This document shows positions 21,243-31,260 of a stretch of 64,000 nt of DNA, piece by piece; position 1 is the first letter of the stretch; every line of letters begins with the position of its first letter. The stretch lies in contig OX637334.1 in assembly GCA_951799405.1 (NCBI GenBank), positions 6,324,001 through 6,388,000 on the forward strand, in the 5' to 3' direction. This DNA is from Agapetus fuscipes. Taxonomy: Eukaryota; Arthropoda; Insecta; Trichoptera; Glossosomatidae. The notes under the pieces were generated by a model, which saw only the letters and a list, made by a program, of their open reading frames with translations, made no database searches and was not told where the DNA came from. Made by a program: the position numbers and the translations under genes.

Positions 21243-21495
21243 AAGCACAAAAAACATTCATTATAATTTTCTATTCTATAAGAGCACGAACTACATGCTT
21301 CTACGCTTTATCCACCACCGCTCTTAGTCCCCATTCCAAATAAACGACCGACGTGTCCGAACTGCTTATTTTTTTACAGCGAACCCAAAAATTCAATGAA
21401 ATATTTACAGGGCAGCGTTCGTGAGCGCCGCGCTCGGACTAAACGCTCGCCAGCTCTGAAAAAACTTTCAGAATTTTCAGTAAATTATATGTAGA
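21243..21495. other. unassigned sequence
   Basis: A GC-rich patch around 21420-21460 has no recognised identity. Confidence 0.4.
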
Positions 21496-21560
21496 CTAGC
21501 AGTACCCGGCGTGTTTCACTACGCCATTTGGGCATGTGGTATCAATTTTTTTCTACAGAT
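21496..21560 (+). repeat. fragment of a CTAGCAGTACCCGGCGTG repeat
   Basis: The phrase CTAGCAGTACCCGGCGTG with TTTCACTACGCC resembles the start of a dispersed insect repeat whose other end carries CATA microsatellites (compare 24000-24280). Assignment is from general familiarity only. Confidence 0.35.
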
Positions 21561-21764
21561 AAAAGAGGAAACAACAGGATCAAAAAAAAAAGTGTGCTAA
21601 TCGGAATCAAGCTTCACACAATTTATCTCTAGGTTAATCTTCACGTTTTCTAAAAAAAAAGGTCTAGGTACAACTGTTAAGCAGCAGAGCCAAGCATAGG
21701 GAAAATCGATTGCGGTGCTCCATTTATATTTAAGATAAAAAAATCGGCTATGTAACGTCACTCA

Positions 21765-22010
21765 TCTAATCTATTCTAAGTTGCATGGATATAATTGTTA
21801 CATTTGGAATTCACATTAAGTGCATGCCCACAAGCAGACACGTATAAGTTCACACTTGCACATTCTGCGTGTGAACCTACAACATAAAAACCCAAATCTC
21901 AAATGAACATACACCCTGCAACTCTTTGCTGACCTTCCCTGAAACAGGGGTGACATTGGCAGAGTGAACCATTTTCTATTTATAGTTGGTCAGATGCATA
22001 TTGACCTATA
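21765..22010 (-). mobile_element. SINE-A copy, first of a pair
   Basis: Tail complement at 21766; its 5' end is directly followed by the tail of the next copy. Confidence 0.8.
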
Positions 22011-22270
22011 CTAATCTAATCTAATCTAATCTAAGCTGCAAAGATATATATCATTTAAGATTTATACTAAATGCATTCCCACAAGCAGATATGTATAATT
22101 TCGCGCTAACACATGCCGCATGTGGACCTACAATATAAAAACCCAATCTCAAATGAACATAAGCCTTGCAACTCTTGCCGTCCTTCCCTGAAACAGGGGT
22201 GACATTGGCAAAGTGAACCAATTTTTATATGATGGGTGGTCAGCCGCATAACAACCTATAAGTCAAGGAA
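22011..22270 (-). mobile_element. SINE-A copy, second of a pair, (ATTAG)n tail
   Basis: Begins CTAATCTAATCTAATCTAAT, a clear tail microsatellite in complement, and ends ACAACCTATAAGTCAAGGAA. Confidence 0.85.
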
Positions 22271-23040
22271 CGAGAAAAGAATATAAAGAAAAGAATATAA
22301 ACAATACATTAAATTTTATAATCATACAATTAAAGAACTAATCTATAAAATTCACTATACTCTTTGAGCAAAGTGAAGAAATAAATGTATTCCAAACAAT
22401 CAGGAATATTTTTCAATGTAACCGCACTGTGAAACGTATGCAGTTGGGGAAAATGCTTCATACAATATGATGCACTTAAGTGTTTTTTCAACTATCTCCA
22501 TGAAAGTGTTTAATTTATGTTGAATTTTTGACTCCCTGTCCTGTCTTTATCCCGGCCAAGTGAATTCACATTTTTTCCCCACATTTAAAATGTGCTCTAT
22601 CCATTATTTCAATAAGTGAAAGTTTTAGGTAGTGCACACGGAACATTTTCTATTGACAACAAAATTGTAAGTCGCACGGCCGGGTTAGGTAAAAGGCAAA
22701 CATTTTGTTTATCTTGGTTGCTTTGGACCATTGTCACATAGAAGAAAGACGTTTAACCGCCGAGAAAAAAACGATCTTTAAATTTGTGGTGAGTATATAA
22801 TTTTACAGAAATGCGTTTTTTGAAAAAACAACTATATTATGTATATTTCAATTAAAAGTATGTTTCAATAAAAGGTTTTCATAATAATAATATATTTCAA
22901 TATGGTCTTCTAGTTGTGACCTACGAACTTTTGTTTATCGTATTTTTTATAAGTGCGGGATATAAAAGCTTTCTTACATTTCTAAAATTCAACTTGGAAT
23001 ACTTGAATAACATTTTTTAATTTGGAACTTTTGTCTAGGC
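22271..23040. other. unassigned AT-rich sequence
   Basis: No gene or repeat recognised. Confidence 0.5.
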
Positions 23041-23440
23041 CAGGGGTCGGCAACCTTTTGAGTCGGAAGAGCCAAAAATTACAATTTACAAATTTCAAAG
23101 TTTTTCCTTGACTTATAGGTTGGTATGAGGCTGACCACCCATACTGTAAAAAATGGTTCACTTTGCCAATGTCACCCCTGTTTCAGGGAAGGTCGGCAAG
23201 AGTTGCAGGGCTTATGTTCATTGAAGATTGGGTTTTTATATTGTAGTTGGGGGGAGGGTGGGGGGTGAAAAGCGAGTACAAGTAGCGGAGAGATCGTTAA
23301 TCGATTCAGAACGATTTAGTTTTTTTCGATCAGAAGTATAATTCTGTGTTTTTTTTATATTTGCGTATGAAGCTAAAGAGCCGTAACTTCACACCCAAAG
23401 AGCCGCATGTGGCTGGTGAGCCGCAGGTTGCTTACCCCTA
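23041..23440. mobile_element. hAT-like non-autonomous DNA transposon
   Basis: Left end CAGGGGTCGGCAACCTTTTG, right end GAGCCGCAGGTTGCTTACCC and CTA, forming imperfect terminal inverted repeats of hAT type (CAGGGG). AAGAGCC motifs occur inside both ends. An obvious 8-bp target duplication is not seen. A SINE-A lies inside; no transposase is present. Confidence 0.65.
23106..23250 (+). mobile_element. SINE-A, 3'-truncated, inside the hAT-like element
   Basis: CCTTGACTTATAGGTTGGTA to TTGGGTTTTTATATTGTAG; this 5' part is close to the family consensus. Confidence 0.8.
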
Positions 23441-23477
23441 ACCAAACCGATATCGATCCACCATATTTGTAAAAAGT

Positions 23478-23695
23478 CCGGTCTATAGCTTAGTTGGTAG
23501 AGTAACTGCATTCCATGCCGAGATCTCGAGTTAGAATCCCACTGAAGTTGTCAGAAATTATTTCTCGTTTCAGTGTTTATTTCTAACCCAAAATAAAATA
23601 CCGGCAAGGCTTACTCAGCCTTCATAAGAAATAAGTGTCAAGCCACTCAGGAGCTGAATAACACCCATTTCAAGTTGGCGTAAAGTAAAAGTTAC
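23478..23695 (+). mobile_element. tSINE-2, 3'-truncated
   Basis: Head GTCCGGTCTATAGCTTAGTT with the A box; body to ACCCATTTCAAGTTGGCG. Most of it is repeated in the tandem duplication at 24289. Confidence 0.7.
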
Positions 23696-23850
23696 TGGGT
23701 TGTTCATTTTAGATTTGGATTTTAAATTATGAGTAGGTACACATGCAGCATTTGTAAGCGTGAACTTACATGTGTCTACTTGTGAGCATGCATTTTATAT
23801 GAATCTTTAATGTAAATGTATATTTGCAACTAAGATTATGTATTGTAGTT
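23696..23850 (+). mobile_element. SINE-A 3' half
   Basis: TTCATTTTAGATTTGGATTT to TTGCAACTAAGATTATG. The duplicated counterpart is at 25248-25402. Confidence 0.65.
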
Positions 23851-24037
23851 GAATATAATGGTCTTCTTCTATTGGGTGGTTTCAAAATTTACAGACCTCG
23901 TTGCTGAAATATTGAGAATTGAGAACCATTGTTTATTTGATCACCATCAAACTTCACACGATTCATTCTAAAAATATGTTACATGTTTCCTGAAAATTTC
24001 GTCAAAATCGGATGAGCGGTTTATGAGTATAGGGAAC

Positions 24038-24266
24038 ATACATACATACATACATACATACATACATACATACATACATACATACATACATACATACATA
24101 CATACATACATACATACATACATACATACATACATACATACATACATACATACATACATACATACATACATACATACATACATACATACATACATACATA
24201 CATACATACATACATACATACATACATACATACATACATACATACATACATACATACATACATACA
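24038..24266. repeat. CATA microsatellite, about 57 units
   Basis: An uninterrupted tetranucleotide array that opens every frame as YIHT or MYVC repeats; these are not genes. Confidence 0.95.
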
Positions 24267-24455
24267 CACATCCTTCTTTATAGATTGCATTCCATGCCGA
24301 GATCTCGAGTTAGAATCCCACCGAAGTTGTCAGAAATTATTTCCCGTTTCAGTGTTTATTTTAAACCCAAAATAAAATACCGGCAAGGCTTACTCAGCCT
24401 TCATAAGAAATGAGTGTCAAGCCACTCAGGAGCTGAATAACATCCATTTCAAGTT

Positions 24456-25230
24456 AAGTAAAGTGGGTAAAGTTAAGTAAAATTTTCCCAACTTTTTTTT
24501 TTTCCCCATTTTTAGGTTAGGTTAGGTTTTTCCCGACTTTTGGGGAAAAAAAAATTTCCCCACTTTTGGGGAAATTTTCCCAACTTTTTTTTTTTTCCCC
24601 ATTTTTAGGTTAGGTTAGGTTTTTCCCGACTTTTGGGGAAAAAAAAATTTCCCAACTTTTTTTTTTTTTCCCAGATTTGAAAGTGGGAACCATGCGCAGG
24701 GGGATAAGTGGGAACAATGCGCAGGGGGAAATTTCCCAACTTTTTTTTTTTTTTCCCATTTTTAGGTTAGGTTAGGTTAGGTTAGGTTTTTCCCGACTTT
24801 TGGGGAAAAAAAAATTTCCCCACTTTTGGGGAAATTTCCCAACTTTTTTTTTTTTCCCATTTTTAGGTTAGGTTAGGTTAGGTTTTTCCCGACTTTTGGG
24901 GAAAAAATAATTTCCCCACTTTTGGGGAAATTTCCCAACTTTTTTTTTTTTTCCCATTTTTAGGTTAGGTTAGGTTAGGTTTTTCCCGACTTTTGGGGAA
25001 AAAAAAATTTCCCAACTTTTTTTTTTTTTCCCAGATTTGAAAGTGGGAACCATGCGCAGGGGGATAAGTGGGAACAATGCGCAGGGGGAAATTTCCCAAC
25101 TTTTTTTTTTTTTTTCCCATTTTTAGGTTAGGTTAGGTTAGGTTAGGTTTTTCCCGATTTTTGGGGAAAAAAAAAATTCCCCACTTTTGGGGAAATTTCC
25201 CAACTTTTTTTTTTTTTTCCCATTTTTAGG
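24456..25230. repeat. TTAGG-containing satellite-like array inside a SINE
   Basis: Seven blocks of TTAGG (3, 3, 5, 4, 4, 5 and 1 units, about 25 in all) alternate with T tracts, CCCGACTTTTGGGGAAAA and CCCCACTTTTGGGGAAA palindromes. A sub-block with GGAACCATGCGCAGGGGGAT occurs twice exactly 360 bp apart (CCAGATTTGA at 24671 and 25031), showing a higher-order repeat. It interrupts the second tSINE-2 copy between CAAGTT and CGTAAAG. Confidence 0.85.
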
Positions 25231-25247
25231 CGTAAAGTAAAAGTTAC

Positions 25248-25402
25248 TGGGTTGTTCATTTTAGATTTGGATTTTAAATTATGAGTGGGTACACATGCAG
25301 CATTTGTAAGCGTGAACTTACATGTGTCTACTTGTGAGCATGCATTTTATATGAATCTTTAATGTAAATGTATATTTGCAACTAAGATTATGTATTGTAG
25401 TT
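25248..25402 (+). mobile_element. SINE-A 3' half, duplicated copy
   Basis: Nearly identical to 23696-23850. Confidence 0.65.
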
Positions 25403-25590
25403 GAATATAATGGTCTTCTTCTATTGGGTGGTTTCAAAATTTACCGACCTCGTTGCTGAAATATCGAGAATTGAGAACCACTGTTTATTTGATCACCATC
25501 AAACTTCACAGGATTCGTTCTAAGAATATGTTACATGTTTCCTGAAAATTTCGTCAAAATAGGATGAGCGGTTTATGAGTCTATAGGGGA

Positions 25591-25670
25591 CATACATACA
25601 TACATACATACATACATACATACATACATACATACATACATACATACATACATACATACATACATACACA
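25591..25670. repeat. CATA microsatellite, shorter array
   Basis: About 19 units; counterpart of 24038-24266 in the second copy of the duplication. Confidence 0.95.
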
Positions 25671-25945
25671 CATCCTTCTTTATAGATATAGATTGCCGGC
25701 AACACAAATCTAATTATCTAGAGTTCCTTCAAACAGAGTATTTGTAATAAAGTGTAATACGTTTGGAATTTCAGTCGACTCGTTTATAATATGCAAAGAT
25801 GCCGAAACTTTTTTGAATAAATTTTTAAACAAGCGTAATGACCCGATTTGCATTTATTTCCTGAAAAAAGTTTAGTCAAAAGCTTGATTAGGCCGTACGG
25901 AATCAAAGATGGCAATTAAGTTTTTTTTGGAAATTTTAAGTGTTC

Positions 25946-26215
25946 CTTTACCTATAGGTTGATATAAAGCTGACCACCTATACTGTAAAAATGGTTCACT
26001 TTGCCAATGTCACCCCTGTTTCAGGGAAGGCGAAAATTTTAGAGTTGATGTACGAGTACATTTGAGGTGTGGATTTTATTTTTTTAATTACGCATGCGGC
26101 ATTTGTAAGCGCAAACTTATAAATGTATGTTTGTGGGCATGTATTTAATACGAATTCTAAATTTTTTAGTGTTAGTATATCTTTGCAACTTAGATTAAAG
26201 ACTACAGATTAAACA
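25946..26215 (+). mobile_element. SINE-A copy
   Basis: TTTACCTATAGGTTGATATA to TGCAACTTAGATTAAAGAC; the GGTCGGCAAAAGTTG region is altered. Confidence 0.75.
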
Positions 26216-26283
26216 TATACCGAAACACTGAGGATAATGAATTGAATGTCATTTTGTCATACATTTGTATGTTCGTATATGTT

Positions 26284-26491
26284 AGGCCGGTCGATAGCTC
26301 AGTTGATTGAGTGCTTCCATTTCATGCCGAGAGTTTGAATTCGAATCCCACAGAGGATGTCAGAAATGATTTCCCGTTTTGGGGCTTATTTCAAACCCAA
26401 AATATAATACCTACATAGCTAACTCAGCCTTCACAAAAAATGAGTACCAGCCCCGTCGGATACTTGGAAATCCACACTTCAACTGAAGTCT
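26284..26491 (+). mobile_element. tSINE-2, part left of a SINE-A insertion
   Basis: Head CCGGTCGATAGCTCAGTTG, B-box region TCGAATCCCAC; resumes at 26751. Confidence 0.75.
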
Positions 26492-26529
26492 ATAATCTAA
26501 TCTATAGATTAGATTATAGACTTCAGTTG
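26480..26529. repeat. 50-bp perfect palindrome
   Basis: CAACTGAAGTCTATAATCTA and its exact complement meet at TCTATAGA. It combines tSINE-2 sequence (CAACTGAAGT) and SINE-A tail units (ATTAG), at the border of the nested insertion. Confidence 0.9.
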
Positions 26530-26750
26530 ATTGACTTAGATTATAATCTAAGTTGCAAGGATATATTCATTTAAAGCTCTCAGATGTATGCCCACAAACC
26601 AACAAGTGTAGTTCGCGCTTACAAATGCTGAATGTGTACTTACAAATAAAATCCAAACCTCAAATGAACATAAGCCCCACAACTTTTGCCGACCTTCCCT
26701 GAAACAGGGGTGACATTGGCAAAGTGAACCATTTTTTACAGTAAAAAAAA
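26530..26750 (-). mobile_element. SINE-A inserted in tSINE-2
   Basis: TTAGATTATAATCTAAGTTG to CCATTTTTTACAGT, followed by an A run. The extreme 5' end is missing. Confidence 0.8.
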
Positions 26751-26876
26751 AAAGTGGTTGGCGTAAAATTAGCCGCCTCACCTGTAAAAATAGATAGGTT
26801 CACTCGCCACGTGTGATCCCTTCAGGGAGAACGCAGAATAAGGTTACACTAAATGTTAAGCTAAGTTGCGTTTTTA
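26751..26876 (+). mobile_element. tSINE-2 3' part
   Basis: GTGGTTGGCGTAAAATTAGC to TTAAGCTAAGTTGCG, completing the element begun at 26284. Confidence 0.7.
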
Positions 26877-26888
26877 TAAGGCTTACCA

Positions 26889-27090
26889 CAGGGACGTGCA
26901 TCTCATACAGTCACATGCGCCTAAAAGGTAGGCAATTTATGGTAAAAAACGCATTTATACTTGATATTGATGTTTTAAATTTAGAATTTAAGTTCGATTG
27001 GAGACATCGTTAGCAAATGTGTTATTTTATAGGAATGGGAGAAAATATTCCGTCTGAAATGTTTTTGCCTATACCCTATGCACGCGCCTG
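26889..27090 (-). mobile_element. hAT-like MITE M3, copy 1
   Basis: Ends CAGGGACGTGCATCTCATAC and CTATGCACGCGCCTG form hAT-like inverted ends, flanked by GCTTACCA and ACTTACCT (core CTTACC shared). The whole matches the reverse complement of 61776-61979. Confidence 0.7.
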
Positions 27091-27094
27091 ACTT

Positions 27095-27220
27095 ACCTAC
27101 CTCACATGCTGTACAAAAGCGTTCACTTTGCTAATGTCAACCCTGTTTCAGGGTAAATTTTATATGGCTTATGTTCATTTGAGATTTGGGCTTGAAGCCT
27201 AGATTATAAATTATAAATAT
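27095..27220 (+). repeat. SINE-A, internally deleted
   Basis: CCTCACATGCTGTACAAAAG to AGCCTAGATTATAAATTATA; the central part is missing. Confidence 0.55.
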
Positions 27221-27670
27221 AAGAAAACCAAATTTTAAAAAGAACACTGATAGAATTTTTGTGCGTTTACATTTTTTCACAAGGATTTCATGAGTTTTTT
27301 TTTTTGCATACATTCGCTCACTTGTTTGTTTGCTTGAAATTTAAATAGACACCCGTTGTTTTCTTCCCCCTAAAGCTTTGCTTCCAGTTTAATCCTTCCC
27401 ATCTTGACAAAAAAAATGTGAAGTCAACCGGCGCTAAGGGAATTCCAAATTATTTCCGTATGTTATTTTTCGCTACGACACAAATTGGCTGCTTTTTCGC
27501 TCTTTCTCATCAAAGTTTCTTTGAGATTTTTGTCACATACCTATTTGTATTCGGGTTTTGATGAATAAATATAAAGAAAAATAGATTTTTTTAAATGATA
27601 TCCATGACTTGGATTCTATTATCCATGATTTGTGGCAATGTATCCTTGAATGAATGTTGACCTTGACTAA
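27221..27670. other. unassigned AT-rich sequence
   Basis: No feature recognised. Confidence 0.45.
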
Positions 27671-27890
27671 TAGGTTGGCTTTGACTTATAGGTCGGTATG
27701 AAGCTGACCACCCATACTGTAAAAAATGTTTCACTTTGCCAATGTCACCCCTGTTTCAGGGAAGGTCGGCTAAAGTTGTAGGGCTTATGTTCATTTGAGG
27801 TTTGGATTTTATTTGTAAGTACACTTTCAGCATTTGTAAGCGCGAACTACACGTGCTTGTTTGTGGGCATGCATTTGAGAACTTTAAACT
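27671..27890 (+). mobile_element. SINE-A subfamily I, outer copy, left part
   Basis: TTTGACTTATAGGTCGGTAT to GAGAACTTTAAA. Cut by a second SINE-A; its last part resumes at 28146. Confidence 0.8.
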
Positions 27891-28145
27891 TGTTCCTTGA
27901 CTTATAGGTTGGTATGCGGCTGACCACCCATGCTCTAAAAATGGTTCACTTTGCCAATGTCACCCCTGTCTCAGAGAAGAACGGCAAGAGTTGCAGGGTG
28001 TATGTCCATTTGAGATTTGGTTTTTATGTTGTAGGTTCACATGAGGCATGTGCAAGCGCGAACTTGTACGTGTCTGATTGTGAGAATGTATGTAATGTGA
28101 ATCTCCATGTAACATATCTTTGCAACTTAGATTAGATTAGATTAG
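27891..28145 (+). mobile_element. SINE-A subfamily II, inserted in subfamily I
   Basis: CCTTGACTTATAGGTTGGTA to ACTTAGATTAGATTAGATTA. Subfamily II has GAGATTTGGTTTTTATGTTG and an (ATTAG)n tail. Confidence 0.85.
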
Positions 28146-28187
28146 AAATGAATATATACTTGCAACTTAGGTTATAGATTATAGATT
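28146..28187 (+). mobile_element. SINE-A subfamily I, outer copy, right part
   Basis: AAATGAATATATACTTGCAA to TTATAGATTATAG, the expected continuation of 27890. Confidence 0.75.
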
Positions 28188-28224
28188 TTATCCGTGACTT
28201 GGGACATGGTATCCGTGAATTTAC

Positions 28225-28262
28225 TTTCTTCTTGACGTTTTGTTGGCGACGTAGTCAAAGCC
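28225..28262 (-). repeat. half of a hammerhead-like motif
   Basis: On the minus strand, ACTACGTCGCCAACAAAACG then TCAAGAAG matches the second half of the motif at 31865-31905. The first box is lost. Confidence 0.35.
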
Positions 28263-28573
28263 TACATACGTCACGTCGCATTAACATTTCGTCAATATCA
28301 CACCTGTTCCATTAAAAGTAGCAAGATTTACTCAGGGTTATTCACAACATATTTGACCCATAGCTGATCCATGGATCATCGTTTTTTGGAATAAAAAATC
28401 CACGTTAGACATCGGTTTATCCATGGATACGCTATGTGTGAAAAACACCGACTAACTAACTATGTTTAGATTATATTTTGTATTGTTTGTGTATTAACAC
28501 TGTGAAAATTCATATTGTTTAATTTATAATTTTTTTGGAATGAATTCAAAACAAAACACTGTTTTTTCCACAA

Positions 28574-28725
28574 TAAAATTTATTTAAAAAAGATTAAAAT
28601 CTTTAAAACAAATTACAAACGTTTCGACCTAGTAGGTCATCTTCAGGTATACCTAAAGATGACCTACTAGGTCGAAACGTTTGTAATTTGTTTTAAAGAT
28701 TTTAATCTTTTTTAAATAAATTTTA
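28574..28725. repeat. foldback with paired hammerhead-like motifs
   Basis: About 70-bp near-perfect arms. Each arm, read outward, has CTGAAGA (CTAAAGA on the plus strand), one extra U, a GACCT/AGGTC hairpin with ACT loop, then GAAACGTTTGTA. The boxes and stem II fit a hammerhead ribozyme; stem I is weak here. Confidence 0.5.
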
Positions 28726-28734
28726 TGTTTAGAT

Positions 28735-28860
28735 TTATTAGAGGTTTATATTGCATTTTGAAAATACACATGCAGCATGCGTAAGCGCGATCTAACACCT
28801 GTTTTCCTACGGGCGCGCATTCAAAATTAAATATAAATCTGTGCAACTAAGATATATTAT
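28735..28860 (+). repeat. SINE-A 3' half, decayed
   Basis: ACACATGCAGCATGCGTAAG to TGTGCAACTAAGATATA. Confidence 0.5.
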
Positions 28861-29869
28861 ATAGATCACCTCCAACTTGTATATACATTGATATACTAAT
28901 AAGAAAGAAGAGAAAATGCTCAACTTTAGATTCCCGATCTGTCTAATCTCTCGTGGAGCAAGTAATTGGCTATTTGCTATCTGCGTCTGCCTTGCCGCGT
29001 TCCAATCAATTGTCTCTCAGCAAACAATGCTGGCCTACAGTGGTATTTAGACGCTCTGGTCTACAGGAGTATTTAGACGCTCTGGTCTATAGTTGTATAT
29101 CATAGACGGAGTTGCTCGTAATTGCTGAACGCTCAGGGTGTCTGTATGCCACCATACGATGGAAAATCCCTCCCACCTTTGTTCAGTATAGATAATGAAA
29201 TACAAAATATATTCGTTTATAGAAATGGCATGTTTGCTGAAATGTTCTTTCGCCTTTAATAAAATTTCAGTTGAATTTATTTTACAGTATTTATTTTTTT
29301 GACAAATTAATTACACAATGTAGCTTCTGTATTGGCGGCTTCGCGGCTCGGGTATCAAAGAGTAACTCAACCTTCAGAGAACTGCAGTTCTAATTTATAT
29401 ATGACCAAGGCCTAATCTCACATGTTCCAGACCATACGAGACGCGTCTGGAAACATTCATTCGAGAGAATGCAAGAAGTACAAGGTACAAAATATTAAAC
29501 ACTTACATCTATACACACATATGTATAGCAAGTAAAAACGCCTAGACACACACTCATAAAAACACATAGACATGAACTTGTGCATTCGTAACAATATGTT
29601 TGACTAACTGTTCTAGTTGTTAAGCTAAGAATCATCAGTCTCGTCGTGGGATGATCTCCCGTTCATCTGCATCAGTTCAACTGTGGACTAATAACTATTG
29701 TATGGGACAAAGCGCCTTGTCGACATCTACATTTGTACTCGTTTGCATAACTTAGCCCTGACGATTTTCGCTTGCATGCACTTTCTGCAGAACCATTCAC
29801 ACGATTCAAGTGAAAAGTAATTTGTTAAAAACGCAACTTGACATTCATTTTTAAAACGCAATTACTCAT
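28861..29869. other. unassigned sequence
   Basis: Apart from the short minisatellite at 29033-29100, nothing recognisable. ORFs are short. Confidence 0.45.
29033..29100. repeat. 27-bp tandem repeat, about 2.5 units
   Basis: TATTTAGACGCTCTGGTCTA recurs with CAGTGG/CAGGAG variants between copies. Confidence 0.7.
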
Positions 29870-30130
29870 TGTATCCTTACTGCTTTTATGTCTTATCTCC
29901 ATGGCAGGTAATTTCAAATGAGTAATGTTTGCATGTGCAGGACAAATGTGTTTTATGAAAACTGGAAATTGATTATAAAAATATGTACAACAACTCTCAC
30001 ATTATCGTGTTTAACGTTTTTTCTTGTATCAGATTGTGTAGAATGTGATTCTTAAGACAATTTCATTGAAAAGTCATCTTTTGAATCAAATGTTGGATAA
30101 GCCAAACAAGCACTGGGAGGACGTCATGTT
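29870..30130 (-). repeat. mid-repeat Y
   Basis: On the minus strand, AATCACATTCTACACAATCT to AAATTACCTGCCATGGAGAT matches 11580-11760 and 38360-38530. The right end (AACAAGCACTGGGAGGACG) matches the other copies in plus orientation, suggesting an internal inversion. Confidence 0.5.
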
Positions 30131-30135
30131 AAGTT

Positions 30136-30260
30136 AAAGGGAAAGACGGCAAGATTCGGAGGCTACGATTTTTTTTACTACTTATAACATACAGCATGTG
30201 TGCGCGCAAAGCTGTGCGTATTTGTTTGTAGACGTGCATTAAATATGAATTGTCATCAAG
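30136..30260 (+). repeat. SINE-A, decayed 3' half
   Basis: ACGGCAAGATTCGGAGGC to TGCATTAAATATGAATTG. Confidence 0.4.
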
Positions 30261-30795
30261 CGAACAAAAAACTTAATCATGAACAATATGGTTCTTATTT
30301 AAGAAAGGATTAAAAGTATACTTGGAAAATAAATGAAAAAATTAATTAAAGCTAAAAATTAACATTTAGGATTTCAAATTACATTAAATTCAATTCAATT
30401 TATATATAACTTACGCCTGGCAACTAGGCAATTTTTGCTGACTCGTTAACTTTCCTAAATAACTTGCATACTGGCTCCGTTAGAACACACTATAAGAGAC
30501 AAAACTATACAAATGGGATTCACTGTAAATATAAGGTATACACTGTATCCTCACTTAGCTTCCATATGAAAGAGGAGATCGGGACTTTTTGAGACGAAAT
30601 GCAAGATTTGTTTACCTTTGTATCTCTTCAAGAACAAGAAATGAATGTCTCTTTATCTTTGTATAATTAAAAGTACATCAAAATCTTCTACAGTTATTTA
30701 ATGTCCCTTTTGACAAGAAAGGTTGGCAAGAGTTTCATAGGGCTTATTCTCACCTAGACTTGAGTAGATAGGTAGATGGGATATTAAATAATAAA
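30261..30795. other. unassigned AT-rich sequence
   Basis: A small SINE-A-like piece (AAGGTTGGCAAGAGTTTCAT) lies near 30720; otherwise nothing seen. Confidence 0.4.
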
Positions 30796-30872
30796 AAGGT
30801 TCCACCCGCTACATGTGAAACCCTGCGGGGATAGCGCGGCAAGAAGCTAAAATATATGTGTAGCTTAGTTGC
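30796..30872 (+). repeat. tSINE-2 3' tail, solo
   Basis: GTTCCACCCGCTACATGTGA to ATATGTGTAGCTTAGTTGCG; strongly 5'-truncated. Confidence 0.65.
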
Positions 30873-30992
30873 GTTTGCGTTTGGAAGCCCTAACTATGAC
30901 AGACTATGGCAACAGATCCCGGAACTCAACTCTCCAGTGTCAGAAGATGTATCAATCAATGTCAGACAAAACTTATAGTATTTGATCATATG

Positions 30993-31252
30993 ACCCTTGA
31001 CTTATAGGTTGGTATGCGGCTGACCACCCATGCTGTAAAAATGGTTCACTTTGCCAATGTCACCCCTGTTACAGGGAAGGACGGCAAGAGTTGCAGGGTG
31101 TATGTCCATTTGAGATTGGTTTTTTATGTTGTAGGCTCACATGAGGCACGTGCAAGCGCGAACTTGTACGTGTCTGGTTGTGGGAATGCATGTAATGTGA
31201 ATCTCCAATGTAACATATCTTTGCAACTTAGATTAGATTAGATAAGATTAGA
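30993..31252 (+). mobile_element. SINE-A subfamily II, full length
   Basis: CCTTGACTTATAGGTTGGTA to AGATTAGATTAGATAAGATT. Close to 27891-28145. Confidence 0.9.
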
Positions 31253-31260
31253 CCCTGAAC

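Larger units (their letters stand above)
23509..25695 (+). repeat. tandem duplication of about 780 bp, second copy interrupted
   Basis: Segment 23509-24288 (tSINE-2 body, SINE-A 3' half, unique sequence, CATA array, ACACATCCTTCTTTATAGAT) is repeated at 24289-25695 with only scattered differences. The second copy carries a 775-bp insertion (24456-25230) and a shorter CATA array. Confidence 0.85.

Noticed and set aside
24038..24266. Possible CRISPR-like array
   Set aside because: Four-base uninterrupted repeat with no spacers in a eukaryotic genome; a microsatellite.
23968..24290. Long ORFs of repeating MYVC or YIHT in several frames
   Set aside because: They come only from the CATA microsatellite, which lacks stops in these frames.
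24456..25230. True chromosome end
   Set aside because: Sequence continues on both sides with the duplicated SINE, so it is interstitial.
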